This document shows, one piece after another, positions 19,451 to 32,625 of a stretch of DNA of 64,000 bases. Origin of the DNA: Monarcha castaneiventris obscurior (taxonomy: Eukaryota > Chordata > Aves > Passeriformes > Monarchidae); NCBI GenBank assembly GCA_026261815.1, contig JAMPIT010000258.1, positions 6,687,501-6,751,500 on the forward strand. The letters are read 5' to 3'. The notes beneath the pieces are model-generated. The model worked only from the letters and a program-made list of their open reading frames with translations, ran no database searches and had not been told where the DNA came from. The translations under genes and the position numbers were made by a program. Numbering within the stretch: the first letter of the stretch is position 1; each line of letters begins with the position of its first letter.

Positions 19451-22400
19451 CATGATGAGCTTTTGGATAGATTTAAGTGTGAAACCAGTCTTTAACTTCA
19501 CAGTTAAGATTTGACATAGTCCACAGTGATACCCTCCTTACAAACTGGGACTAAAAAGTCTGTAAACAATTACTGATCTCCACATGCTACTGGGGAAATT
19601 TTCCAAGATCAGTGACAGCTGGGAAATCACTGGCATTTTAAAATTATATATCAGTGATTCACTTTTTTGGCATTTACAGTGTTGCATTATGGCAATGAAC
19701 ATGCTAGATGTGTATTAAAAAAAACAAAATGCTTTTAGCATTTTAGCATTTTTTGTTTGAGCAGTGTTACAGATGAAAATTTCTTGATACAATTCAAAAT
19801 AATGGGTTTGTTTATTAAAGATATATTCCCATGTAAATGAAGTTAGGATGAGGAAAATGCTTGTTTGTGTGAAAATAAATCTGCTTTCTCAACAACAGCA
19901 TCTCCTGAGGTTTCTTTGATTCATACCTGGTTACTTTAATGACTAAACCAGGTTTTAACTCCTGTTAACACTGAAGAATGCAGAGAGTTAGAGAAAAGTA
20001 AAATGTATTTTGCCCTCCTAAGTCATTATTGACACAGCCCTCAGATACATTTTATTCTGGAATTATTTGCAAGAGACGGGATTGGTTTCAAGTCATTGTC
20101 CTGTGTAAGACTGCAAAAGCCTCTGGTCATTATAAGATGTCACTATAATTTGAGAGGAGGAGCTGGGTGCTTGCCCACAAAAGGGCACAGGTACATGAAA
20201 GAAAAATGTTTACAATGTATTAGGTAACACATGCTAAAATCGCCTCTTTGCTGGAGAAGAAAAAATATGTAATCCCAAGATTGTTGTGTGCTGCTGGGCA
20301 GGAAGGACTTCATACTAACACAGTGATTCCTCTGGCTGATGAGGGATCTGCTCTGACGCATTCTGAAGGATGTTGCATATGCCTTGGCTGGGAAAATGAT
20401 GTTTTCTTTGTACTGGTCGAGGATAGAGAAGAAGGGGAAATAGTGGGAGTGGTGACTCGGGTGATCTTTAGAGAAAAAAATAATGCAAATAGGAATTGAA
20501 GATGAGCTCTGCATACTTCCAGATTTGAAAATAATTAGCAGTCACAGAGTTTGTAGTCCACTGTCTCAGATTTCTGCACTGCAAAAATACATTTTAATAT
20601 AGATTTAAAATTTGGCTAATAAGATTAGCTGGCTAGTATTTTAACGTAAAAGGTATGTCATAGAAAATGACAATCTGAATTGGGAGAGAAAAACAAACAT
20701 AAAAAAACAATAAGTGGATTTGAGCTAAGAACTTTGAACACAGACTAAATTGTTCAAGATAGGACTGATTTTATTTCAATTCCATGACAGCATCATTTCA
20801 TACACTGTCTGTCTTGACATGAGTCCTGTAAAGGTTTGTATTTTGCCTTCTCAGCGTCTTTTAGGGAATGATTTGTGATTAGGAGTACAGAGACTATTGC
20901 AAATGTCTCTTAAAATATGTGGTATTGCAAACAACGGATATAAAATGAGATTCACACACATAGCTTTGCTGGTGGCCAAGAACTGCGTTGCAATATGCCG
21001 GAAATCCAAACATCCTCCTACTCCCAGAGCCTTGCTGACAGATCTACAACAACTTCTTTCTCTTGAAAAAGCTACTTACAGAATCAGAATAAGAAAGAGA
21101 GAAGCTTGCTTATTCTGAGAAACTAATGTAATACATAAAATGGGAGGTTAAGGATTCCTCATCAACATGAAAATCACATTTCTTCTTGAAAATTTTACAG
21201 TTTCAAGTAACATCTAGACTATCTAAAATCCCCACAAAAACCAGAGAGGGAAAAATCATGTCATCTCTGAAAAAGCAACAACCCCTAGGATTAGTGTCAT
21301 TGTTGTCTTGTATAGCCTTTTAGACCTACAAATCATTGGGCTTCTACTTTAGTACAGGGGTGTATATCAATGGAGCTTGATACAGAAATAGAACCTCAGC
21401 TCAGCAGATCCTCCTTTCTTGAAAAACCATTTAAAAAGGCAAACACAAGGGAATAGAAAAACAAGTAACTTTTCCGGGGATGTGTATTTTAAACAGAGCA
21501 TATTTTGCAAGAAGGGCTGTTGTTAGATGCTACATATTTTAATTAGCTGTTTAGAAAATCAGGTTGACAATGTCCTTTAATTAGTAGACATTGACTTATT
21601 CCACATGTATTATGGCACAGTGAATCTTATTAAGATAAATGTTGCTCTCTGAAGAGATGAAAAAAAATCCACTATCATTTGTTTGCTTACCAGATTGCTC
21701 ACCATCAATACGGCTGCTATTTAAAATGATGAATTTTAGTCACATATTTAATTAGCTAATAGCTGATCTCACTGTAGGGTCTTGATCCTCCTTACATGTG
21801 TTCTTTCATCCTGAAAAAGTCTTTGGTTATATCTTGTTTTTGAAGTTTTCGTTTGAAATTGTCCTTGCTACTTTCAAAACTAAAATGCAATAAATTAAAT
21901 TATTAAAAGTAAAAATTCTTGTGAAAACATTTAAGGTTTTGGCCATAGTTTTAGACCTACTTCTCATTTTAATATATTGCTAGGGGCTATGAACTTAAAA
22001 AAAAACATTACAAGTTTGTAAAGTTAGGTTTTCCAGTTGCTGCAGGTGTTTAGTTTGTGAGAAAATTACGTGCACTTTAAAAGGCTATAAACTAACTTAA
22101 GATTTCAATGCATTTGTCTGCAACTGCTCAGTCTGCAGCCTTCTCACAGAATTCACATTGATTGAGGGCCACAGTTTGAAAGTGCAGCAAATGCACTGTT
22201 GCCTATACTGTGTCATGATAACAACTGAAAAAAAGTCTTAATGGTGTTCACATGAAGGACGTAAAGCTCCTGTGGGTGTCACTGGTTTGGAAGAGGGCTC
22301 TTCATGGGAGAGTCTCTGTTTTAATTGTTCATCGTATGTGACAAATGGTGCTTTTTAATCCCACAGATTATGTTAATGCCTAGAATGGCACTCAAGGGCA

Positions 22401-25400
22401 AGCATCCCTCTCTCTTCACAGAAGATGACATTCTGAGTCATGTGGATTGGGTAGTCATGCAAGGAGCATGCAAGGGAGTTGGCCTTGATGATCCTTATGG
22501 GTAGCTTCCAATTTGAGATGTTCGGTGGTTCTGTATGATTGGCCTCTAAACCTCTCATTTTCCTTCCCATTTGCAGCATTAGGTCATTCCACCAGTACAG
22601 GGAAGATAAGCAAGAAGAAAGTTGATAAAGCAGAATTTTCTTTGTTACAGAGAATGTCTTTGAAAGGATTGCAACGGCAGATGTTGCGCTGCCAAGGAAA
22701 AAGGATGCTGGAGATGCTGCAGAAGGTCCAGGCTTGCCTGTGAATAATCTGGAGGCAACCTTGGGGGGTGTGGTAAAGCCAGGCTGCATCCATTGCAAAA
22801 GGTCTGAAGAAGTTCTGCAACATGGGCTTGTCACTGGATTTGTGGCTACATGGATGCGTACCTGCCATGGAATTTGCATTAGTTCGAACAATATAATTAT
22901 CACTAAAACTTGTGAGTTAATGTTCTTTGAAAGGATATTTTGAATTAATACATGGTCAATGATATGAGTTCCTAGAGAAAGGGTTATGGGCCAGATGGCT
23001 CAAAATCAAGAGAATTTGCTGAAACCAAAGGGCATGGGGGTGCCTATAGCTTGGTGGTGGTGGGCCAATAACACACCACCAGACAGGGTGGAATATCCAT
23101 CAGGCTTGTTTTGCCACTGCCAGTTTCCTCACAGACACTGAACAGCAATCAAGCTTCAATCTCTATTGAAAAACTGGCTATGTTACTTAAAGTATTCTCT
23201 GACCTCTGGAGCATGTCATTGCAAAAAGAAGGGCATAATTGACTTTCTGGATATGCAATTATTTATTCTTGCAGTTGTCCCATAACAGCATGGATTATAA
23301 ACTTTACCTCTTAGGCAGGCAGGCAAAACTCAAGTTACCTTAGCCCTGCTGTTTAATTAGCATTTACAATTGGACATTGTTTATATCCCAATAAATGTCG
23401 CCTGAGTGAAGACTTCCCCTTAACCAATTATACGAGATGTTTTTCTGTGAAGCTCCTAATTAAATAGCGTCTATTCTTATGTTTCCTTTAGTTGTGCCTC
23501 TTGTGTCATCTCTGTCAGAGTGCCATGCCACACTGGGACACTTTACCCACATTTCTGTCACTTCCAGGTTCACTGCTTGGCTGCAGCTGCTCCCCTTAAA
23601 AGTTCTTGCTTTCTGTGTGGGAGGAACATCCTGATGGGCAAGGCTGGGACTTAGGAACCCAGATCAGTTTCTTGCTCTATAGCAGGATCCTTAAGTGATT
23701 GCTAAGTCACATATGACCCTATCAGGATGATGTAACTTCAGGTGGCTGATGGGGTCACTGCTGGAGTGTCCAATCCTGCAGATTCCAGCACAGAATTTTA
23801 GGCAAAGCTGGAATTTACTTGGAAGCCTCCTCTACAGACGTTGTCAAGGTGCAGATACTGTGCCTGGCTTGTGAGCAGCTCTGCCCCTCATTACAATTTT
23901 GGCACAGTTTCAGGAATGGGCAAGATTAGCTGTCCTGGACAGTGCTGTGCCCTCTCCTTAATCAGACCCTCAGTACTGAGCCTCCCTTCTTCTGTATAAT
24001 GGAACATTACTTTCTGGCAGATAAGATTTTAAGAGCTTTTCTATTCTAGGTCCTTTTTCCGAGAGCTGATTTCTAAGTTGCCACCACTTTTGTGTGTGCT
24101 CAAAATATGAAAAGGAAATCAGCTTCCTTTCTCTGGTACAGCAGCCGCCCTCCTAAGTGAGTCAATGAGTTCCCAAATGTAGTATTTCAATGCCACGTGA
24201 AAAAGTATGGAGTGAGAGATGTATTAGTGGGAACACTGTCTCAGTGCCAATCCTTATGGGTCAGAGGATTACGAAATAAAGTAGCCCATCTGTGCTTCAC
24301 CAAATATCTTCATTTAGAAGATAAACATGCTAATGTAACCACATTTTTTACTGTGTACTTTCTTCATCCAAACTTCAAGTGATTCTAATTTCATAATAAT
24401 GCCTTAATTTTTAAATTGTCCTTAATTTCAAGATGGATTAGTTAGTAATTACATTAAATTATTCCTACAGATTCTGATCAGATACATATATACCCAGTAA
24501 TTTCCTTAAGATCTTAATTTGAAGGGGTTTTTTTCATCTATAGGCTCACTAACTCTTGCAGTGAGGGGCAGAAAGTTTGCAGGCTGGAAGGGTCACTGAA
24601 GCTTTAGAATGCAGAAAACGTTATGGATACAAACTTTAAAAAGTTCATGTAATTCTACAGACTCAAGGTTCAAGGCTGGGGACAGGTAATTGGGTGTGAT
24701 TGTGTCTTACTGGATATTCACTTCTCAGCACTGCTATTATATCAAAGGAAACAATTTTGGTAATCATGGTGTTCAGGAATATCTAGAATTTTGTATTACT
24801 TGGATGAACTAGAGAAATTAAAGAAAAGATGTTGGGTGTTTAATGTCTCCAAACACATAGAATAGTGATTTTAAAATGTTACTGTGAATGTGGCCTTGGT
24901 TCTCTAAGGATTCTCTAGTGCCACTAAAGCCAGGTGTGTGTGTCTGCCTATCTCACCCTGGTCAGGCTGGAGTTTGCGTGGGGAGCACTAATCCCTGATC
25001 ATCTTGTGGACCATCATCAGAAATGACACTGTCCTTAGAGGCATAATGATTTTTTTTCTCTTGAGTTCTCATTATTTTGCCATAGTAGGTAGTATTTAGG
25101 ACTAGATTCACCGAACGACACTATTTCCTCTACTCTTGAGGGAAGGTGGTTGGCCTTGGTAGGTCCCATATTTTGCTTTACTCTCTGCCCTGGATTCCAC
25201 AGAGAATGGGTGTAACGTTCTTATCCCTTTCCTAAGCTGATGCTGCTATGGGCTTGAGTTTTCCTTATTGTACGATTACTAAAGGCAAATGTTGATAATA
25301 TTTTGCACTCCAGGGAGTTGTTTTGGTGGCACTGAAGGGCTTATGGAGTAACTGGGAAGGCAGCAATATTCCTGCACAAGTGCAGTGCAAATCCAAAGGT

Positions 25401-28400
25401 GAAAGATGAACCAGGACCTCAAGGGCGGACAGCCTCAAGCCCTCACACCAACTTAGCTACCAAAGGCAATCAACCTGCAGCCTCTGACTTCATTCCTTGG
25501 ATTCCTAAAAGGAGTAAACTCATCATTGTTCATCCATGTGGCTGACATTGGCATAGTTCTCCTCCACTCCTGAGTACTCGTAGGATTTGTATATGATAGG
25601 AGCAAAAGAGAGTTCCTTGCCACTGAGTGTGAGAAAAAAATGCTAGGGAAGACAAGTGCGTATTAGGGTGAGCCAACTGTTTACCATGATCTGCTAACAA
25701 ATGTGAAAACTAAAAATGGCCTTTCTGCACTGGGATTTTATCGTGTATTAGTTGCCATGTGTTAGTGAACATAAGCTTATTGCAGTCTCAAGTAAATTCC
25801 TGCCATTTCAGTTTACCTCCTCTCTCCCAGCTGCTACATGTAGTGATTGTCTCTCAGAGATTTGCTGCTCCTTTTTCTGTGCCACTGGAACCTTGAGAAA
25901 TCATTATAAGTATGGAATTTAACATGGTTCCTAAATTAATTATGAATCCTCCTTTCCTCTAAAGAATTAAATTTCAGTTGAGGGCCAAATAATCAGTTTC
26001 AAGACAGCAAACAATTGTTCAGTTAATCTGAAATTAAGTTCTGATTGTACCTCTCTCTCATTTTTCCTAGATGTTCATTGGCTACATTAAAAGAATTTTA
26101 TCGGAGTAGTTCCTGAAAAGGATTAAAAGATAGCAGAGAACTGTAAAGTTTATAGATTATTAAAATGCAATGCATAAAATGTGTCTGTATATACAGACAC
26201 AGGACTGAGTCTGGAAAATGTCCATAATAATTTTGAAATATTAATGAAAACCCCATACTTAGATATTAAATATTTTCAGTAAATACATTAAAACATCACA
26301 CAAGCCTATACTTTAATTTCTAAGCGTAGGTGTAGTAACCTTTGCCACCAGGACTGGATCAGGATCCTGTAGACCCCTTGGGAATGCCCACCAAGTTCCA
26401 GACTGTGTTTAGCAGCTATGCAGTTAGGAACCCCTGGAAGGCACTTTCCCCACTGAGGGCTGCCAGGGAATTCCAGGGTTCCAGTGTAGACGAGTTCTTT
26501 GGACTCCTCCTCTGAGTGAGAATTCTAGCCTAGCATTATTCTTCATCTTTGAAATTCTAAACCATCTTGATCCTCATGCTCAAATCCCAGGAGAACTGAC
26601 TTAGCCCTTCACCTTTCCCAGATAAAGTGTGCTTTTATCACGTACGTGTGTATACCTATCTGATGGGAACTTCAAAATGAAGGTTATTTCCTGAAAAGAA
26701 TTTCAAAGTCTCAGTTTTGTAATAGCAGGGGTTCACTCGTGGCCTTGGGTAACATTTCTTTTTCCATTCTGCACCCAGGTGGCTGGCACTGACCTTCCTT
26801 CCCTTTCCTAGTCAAACGCAGGGCAGAAGTGCACGCTGGCAACTGAGCCCTCGTCAGCCCTGCCTGGCTTAGAGGGACACAGAGAGCAAGGACGTGCCTC
26901 TGAGAGAGCTCTACACATTGGTGATCCCTGGCTTTTACAAGCCCAGAAGGGCTTGTGGAAGAGGGGAAAAGCAAGGTAGCATTCCAAATGCCAGAGTCAC
27001 AAGTTGTTCACCTTCCCTCCAGTACAGCTGTCGTTTGCAGCCTGGGTTCCTTTGGGCTGACAGTGTCTCTGTGTAATTACACAATATTGATGCACATCTG
27101 TGAGAACAAACCGTTAGGAACAAACAGTTCAAAATATCTATAAAATGTAGAATTAAAAAAAAATATTTTCAGGTGTGAAATGAGATGATGCTTTGCCTGC
27201 ATGGGCACAAATTGATCCAAGTTTTGTCATGATGGTGTCACTGGTTTCATATCAGTTATCTCAGCATAACTCTTTGATTATTTCTGAAATCATGCACAAA
27301 ATGAGGGGAGATTCAGTTTGACCTTTCCAGACTTGCTGCATTTTCATTTTTCCTATGCTTAGAAATAATACAGAAAAAAACCCAACAGGTAATATTATTT
27401 TTGTATAAAGCTCTCTAATTATACTAGGCATGTTCAGAATACATTAAAGATGCTGTCCTGACACAAAAAATTTACAGTGTGCTTTTAGATATTATATAAC
27501 TAATGAGAGCAATAAATGCTGGGAGAACGAATGGATCGAGGTTACAATAATAAGATTATAGGATTCCTCCACTATGTGTGCATGGTTTAAAATTCACTTC
27601 AATTTTGCTACCTCAGTCTGGGCTTTGGTTTTTCATTTTGGCTTTTTCTTTCTTTATCAGATTTAATTTTCTCTCTGAATCCACCAGACCGTAACAACCT
27701 AGCTACAAACTCTGATCAGACTTTTGCTTTTCTTTTTTTGTTTTCTTCTTTTTTAATTTGGATTGTGCCTGCTCTTTTTGGGCAGCCACCATCGATGCCC
27801 TGTTTGTATCAGAACCACTGTTATGGCCTTTTCTCTGACAGTAGTCACAGCTGAAATGTACTTGAATGCTTGCACTAGTTTATTGTACATGGGGAAAGGG
27901 ATGCATAAAAGAGTAATTATATAATTTCTACACAATTAAACCTGGATTCTTAAATCCCCACGTTAAAGACCCACAACATGCACCACGCATGTGGTGTGTG
28001 AAACGCATGCAAAACTCGTGCTAATGCTCCATCTTCTCGTTCCCATCCAGCCTTAACAGTCACTTACAAACGATTTGTGAAAAATCAATAATGCACCTTA
28101 CTGGCTTTTTTGTAATGTATAAGAAAGGGTGTTTTTTTGCCAATTTTTTAAACACTGAAAATATCAGGATTCTAAAATTGGATTTTTATTGATTTTCTTG
28201 GAAGATCTTTGGGGTTTCGACAGACATGTATTGACAGCAGCCACCTCTAGCTGAATCAGAAGTATTGAATGTATAACACAAATCATTCGATCTTCAACAT
28301 ACTTGAATTATCCTCATGTTAAAAAAAAAAAGTGATCAGGAATCTTTTTTCCTTTCAAGTTTTTGCTCTTGTGTTATTGTTCTTTCTTATGTTCTTTAAT

Positions 28401-31000
28401 CACCACAGCCTTGCAGGCTGCAAGTGAAAGATAAACAAACAATGGAATATCTAATGTTTCAAATACAAGCACAGATAGAAAAAGTAAAGCATGCTCCTCA
28501 AGTCCTTATAGATTATAAATAAGTAGAGAAATGGCACAAATCTGTATTTAGAAAAATAATTCATTTCTCAATATTTGCAATGAAGGGAGTTGTCAGTCAC
28601 ATTAATTTTTATGTAAATTTACCTAAGCTGATGAATCATAACTGAAATACTGTCTAATCTTTCTGGTTTTGGCCAGCATTTCCATTTTTATTTCAATTGC
28701 CTCAATTTATTTTTGTTTGCTTATATAACGAGTTTGAAGGGCCCATCCCAGGACCCATAATGAGCAGAGTGAAAAGAGGGGCTGCTTCAAGGCACTGCCA
28801 GTCCCACACAGGCAGTGGCTGCCCAACACATCAGACCGGTCCCCATGACAGACACTCAGCTTGGCACACAGCTGACGATTCATTATCATTCCTTCAGTAG
28901 ACATCACAGCAGAGGAGATTTTTAGGGAGGGATTTGAAGGACGAAAATTAGGTGAGTGGGAGTGAGAAGCAGCAGCGAGGGAAAGCATGAAGGTGCTGGT
29001 TTGAAAATGTAACAAGCAGAGAGTTATTACTGAATGAAATGTGTGGGGGGAAGCCGTTGGTTTCTCCATGGGCTATTAAAAGATGATGGGGTGGGAATAA
29101 GCTGCAAAGAGCCACAGAAGTGAGGCAGCTTTTGCTTGCCAAGATACAGAAGGGGGCGGGGGACACGCTGGAACAAGGAATAGGGCTGAAGCAGCAAATG
29201 TGAGGATAACCGGGCCACCAGTGTTTTGCAACAGTGTTCTGTTATTCTTTGTTGCTTTGTAATGTCCAAAATCATATTGTTGGGGCCAAAGGCCTCTTTG
29301 TACTGTTGACAACCCCAACATGTTCTTAGGTGCTCTGAAAATGCACAAATAAAAATAAGCAACTCCTGAAAATCATTTCCCTCACTCTTCAGCCCTGATT
29401 CGAGTTACACCATTCAGTTATCTTTCTATTTCCAAAAGAACTTTCTGTATGAACTTTCCAGCTCTCTCTTGTCAAATTATCTTACTGTTTTTGGAAAGAC
29501 TGCATATCATCTATATTTAACACCACTTCAGCTTGGTGAGGTGACTATAACATAGCATTAAACTCAGACTAAAAAAATGAGTGTGGCATTTCTAGGTTTT
29601 TCAAGTGTGTTAACTCAGAAGAGATAATTTGACTGGAAAAAGTGCTTTCCCCCAAATGTCTTTGATTTCAATAGAACTTCTTGCAGGTATTTGAGTTGAG
29701 TTAATCGACTGGCAATTAGATGCAAAAGGCCTTTGGATTAGTATTTGTGGTCACCATAGAAGCGAGTCTCAGGGAAACGTGAATAAAGAGGTCACCCGAA
29801 GAACAGATATGGAAGGTCTCTCCACAGGCACTTAATTCTTAGAAATTTACAGATGAAAAATGCTGTATGGGTATTAATAGATAGGAATGAAATATGGATG
29901 AGGGGACACTAAAGCTGGAATAGCAAGTAGAACAAAGAGAATAAGGGGACGTGGGGACATGGTAAGAAACCAGACTAGAGCTGCAAACTTGGACAGAACT
30001 GTTTAAGATTAAAAAAAATATATTAAACAAAGGAACAAAGAGGTAAGTAATTTGAAGGAGATCTGGGATGGGACATGGCTACCAGGGAACCTAAAAGAGA
30101 GAAGATGAAGATCAGAGTATACATGCCATATTCTGAAGAGGGAAGTCCCAAGATCATTTGCCCAGCAATAAATAAGGAAGAGCAGAAGGCCTGGGTGATT
30201 TGCTGGCCTAGAGCAAGGCTGTAAGGGAAAGAATGTGTCTGTGGGGGTGTGTGCACTCAGTGTAGCTCCCTGTCAGCAGCGAGACGAATCAACCTTTTTA
30301 GTATGCGAGTGACCACCTATAGTTTATAAAGACTGCAGAGGGAAAAGTCTAGAAAATATTTTTCCAGAGCTTGGATCTAGATGGCTTCCAGCATTCTGTG
30401 CAAGGGTGTATCTTCCAACCGCATCACAAAGCCCCCTTTGGTACATCACTTTAGACAGGTGTTTCATCATGGAATAGGAATATGGCTAAAGTAAGGCAAA
30501 TTAGATTATGTAATACTAAAGTAAGATACTGAGAGCAAAGAGAAATAGGTAAAGGAAAGAGGCTTAAGTGCCACTGAAAAAGAAAGGAAACAGTAAAGGA
30601 AGAGAAACCACAAAAATAAATGCTGCAAAAATAACCAGAGAACTATGAACTGCAAGAAGAACAAACAAGGCTGCAAAAAGGAGCAGGCTTTCTCTTTTCC
30701 AGAGAGAAAGGATGCAACTGACCCCACAGAAAAATCTAAGCAGGCAGAACCTGCAGGTATTATCCACATGAGTCTTGTTAAGAAGAGCTGAACTGGAGCA
30801 GAAAAAGCACATAGTTGGTAGGAAAACAAAGAGGCAAAGTGATGTTGAAATAACAGCTTAGATGGAGAAAGATGCAATTTTACATGCCTTAATTTTTAAG
30901 CTTGGAGTGTTTCCCTGACTAGCCATTGGTCATTAGGAAGTGGTTACATTAATTTACTAGATCTAAGGAAGCAAACACCTGAGTGTGTACGTAACAATAA
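19451..31000. other. Intergenic, no supported gene
   Basis: AT-rich DNA with many homeodomain-type TAATTA words and no recognised exon. The longest open frame (minus strand, 22373-22903) has no protein character or family resemblance that I can see and no matching splice structure. A 20-bp perfect palindrome is at 26181-26200. Confidence 0.5.
26181..26200. repeat. Perfect 20-bp palindrome
   Basis: GTGTCTGTAT is followed directly by its reverse complement ATACAGACAC. No gene context. Confidence 0.9.
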
Positions 31001-31029
31001 ACACAGTCCTACCCATTTCCACTGCTTAG

Positions 31030-31660
31030 CATTGCTCGTGTACTCCCTGTTTCAGAGTTTTTACAGCCACCCGGTTTGGGGTGCATTCAGCCCCACGTCT
31101 GCCTGTGTATGCACATAAACATGAGTCTAGGCTTGATGCCTGTGCTTGTAACACTGTGCTTGTGCCGTGGTCAGCCTCGCTTCCGACAGGCTGGAGTTGC
31201 CTGCGTTGAGGATGCACAATGGAGCTTGCGCCTCAGCATTAGTGAGACACGCATGATCACACCCAGCCTGCCGGGTCCCCCGGGACCCACACACATAATT
31301 AGCCCCTCTGCACCAAAGCCTTCATCGCCGTGTTTGCCACATGGTGAGTGTCACCCAGCGGGCCCGCGAACACGCGCACGCAGAAGCCCTCCCGTCCCCA
31401 GCTCTGCATTTGCCATATGGTCAGGCTCACCTGCTGGGGCTGGGGCAAGGAGACAGACGGGCAACAATCACACGCATAATGAAGTTCCCCACTGGGCTGC
31501 CTTAAGAAATTAAAAAAAAAAAAAAAAAGAAAAAAGTTGACATAACTGCTGCATAACCAGACTCACCTGCTGAGTTTTGGGGCAGGGTGGGGCAGTCACG
31601 CACACATGAATTGGCCATCTCTGCCAGTGCTGCAACTCGGTGCGTGAGGCTGGGATCGCA
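31030..31660. repeat. Diverged GC-richer repeat cluster upstream of AGBL4
   Basis: At least two, and possibly four, diverged copies of a segment of roughly 60-90 bp can be aligned by eye. The clearest pair is CAGGCTCACCTGCTGGGG followed by CACACGCATAATGAA (about 31422-31482), and CAGACTCACCTGCTGAGT followed by CACGCACACATGAA (about 31558-31610). Weaker relatives occur around 31235-31300 and 31340-31385. A poly-A run (31512-31535) separates the clear copies. Origin unknown. Confidence 0.5.
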
Positions 31661-31779
31661 GCAGGAGGGATGCGCTCCCTTCCCCTGGGGCGACAGAGAC
31701 TCTGAACCCACACAGGCCGCCGGCCCCTTTGCCCCCCACTGCCCTGAGCTATGTGGAGGGGGACATGCACCTCCTTAAC

Positions 31780-32003
31780 ACCAGGACATCGGAAAATAGG
31801 AAGAATTTCTTCACAGAAATTAGACATGGGTGGCTAGACATGGGAATGGACCGCACAGGGAGGCGATGGAGTCGCCGTCCCTGGAGGTGTTTGAGGAAGA
31901 CTGCACTTGGTGCCATGGTCTGGTTGACGTGGTGGTGTTTGGTCTTATTTGGACTCGATGATCTCAGAGGTCTTTTCCAACCTAAGTGACATTCTGTGAT
32001 AAC
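31780..32003 (+). mobile_element. CR1 LINE 3' end, plus strand
   Basis: It contains the AGGAAGAATTTCTTCACAGA block, GGAGTCGCCGTCCCTGGAGG, GGTGCCATGGTCTGGTTGAC, and TTGGACTCGATGATCT-type sequence ending in GACATTCTGTGAT. This is the 3' end of a CR1 copy inserted immediately beside the AGBL4 CpG island, about 590 bp before the start codon. Confidence 0.9.
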
Positions 32004-32539
32004 GAACCTCTCCTCCTCGGCGCCCTGTGAGCACCTCAGGCCCAAGCCGACTCGCGCGGGCAGGGACGAGCCCCGGGAGGAGCTCCGGTACCGGCACCGC
32101 CCCCGCCCCGTCCTCCGGGGCGCAGTGACGGCAATTGCCGAAGTGGCGGCAGCCACCCGGGAGCGAAAAACGAGTCGTCCTTTCCCCATCCGAGCAGCGG
32201 CGGCAAACAGCGGCCGTTGAGGGCAGGCGGGGCGGGGCGGGCGCGGCCGTGCGAGAGGCAGCCGCTCTGCGTGAGAGGCGGGCGGCCGGCGGTGCGCCCC
32301 TAACGCCCCGCCCCGCAGCACAGCGGCGGCCGCCGAGCTGGGCGAGGATGGGAGTGGACGCTGCTTCCCGGACAAGCTGTCCTCGGGCAGGCGCTCCTGG
32401 GAAAGGCTTTCCCCGCGCGGGATGACCCCGGGAAGCCGCTCGCAGGGAAGGCTGTCCCCGAGCGGGCTGTCGCCGGGGCGGCCGTCAGCCCCGCTGCCAT
32501 GTCGGGGGCGCTCGAGGCTCCCCCATGGCGGTGACGCGC

Positions 32540-32553
32540 GTTGCCATGGCGAC
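32540..32553. promoter_or_regulatory. RFX-type X-box
   Basis: GTTGCCATGGCGAC matches the bipartite RFX consensus (GTTGCC, short spacer, GGNAAC-like half site) with one change in the right half. It ends 41 bp before the AGBL4 ATG. RFX factors drive ciliary and neuronal genes, which suits a tubulin-modifying enzyme; the regulatory role is an inference. Confidence 0.7.
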
Positions 32554-32594
32554 GGCCGGGCGGCGTTGGGGGGGGTGGCGGGATGACAACAAAT

Positions 32595-32625
32595 ATGGCG
32601 GAGAGGAGCAGGACGGCAGAGACGG
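32595..32625 (+). CDS. AGBL4: AGBL4 exon 1 (coding part), cytosolic carboxypeptidase 6
   Basis: The exon encodes MAERSRTAET plus one base of a Gly codon and ends at the donor CGG|GTCAGT. CCP6 removes glutamates from tubulin and other polyglutamylated proteins, acting in the cytosol, axonemes and neurons. The start MAE resembles the known mammalian start of CCP6. An in-frame ATG 12 bp upstream (32583) would add MTTN. The one-base phase joins exon 2 exactly. The exon lies in a CpG island directly behind an X-box. The catalytic metallocarboxypeptidase domain is encoded by exons beyond this window. Confidence 0.85.

Noticed and set aside
20143..20514. 123-codon minus and 83-codon plus overlapping frames
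   Set aside because: Overlapping frames with no splice context and no conserved motif; the plus-strand acidic stretch is short.
22373..22903. 176-codon minus-strand frame in the intergenic region
   Set aside because: No recognisable domain, no coherent splice structure and competing frames on the other strand; probably chance or a decayed element.
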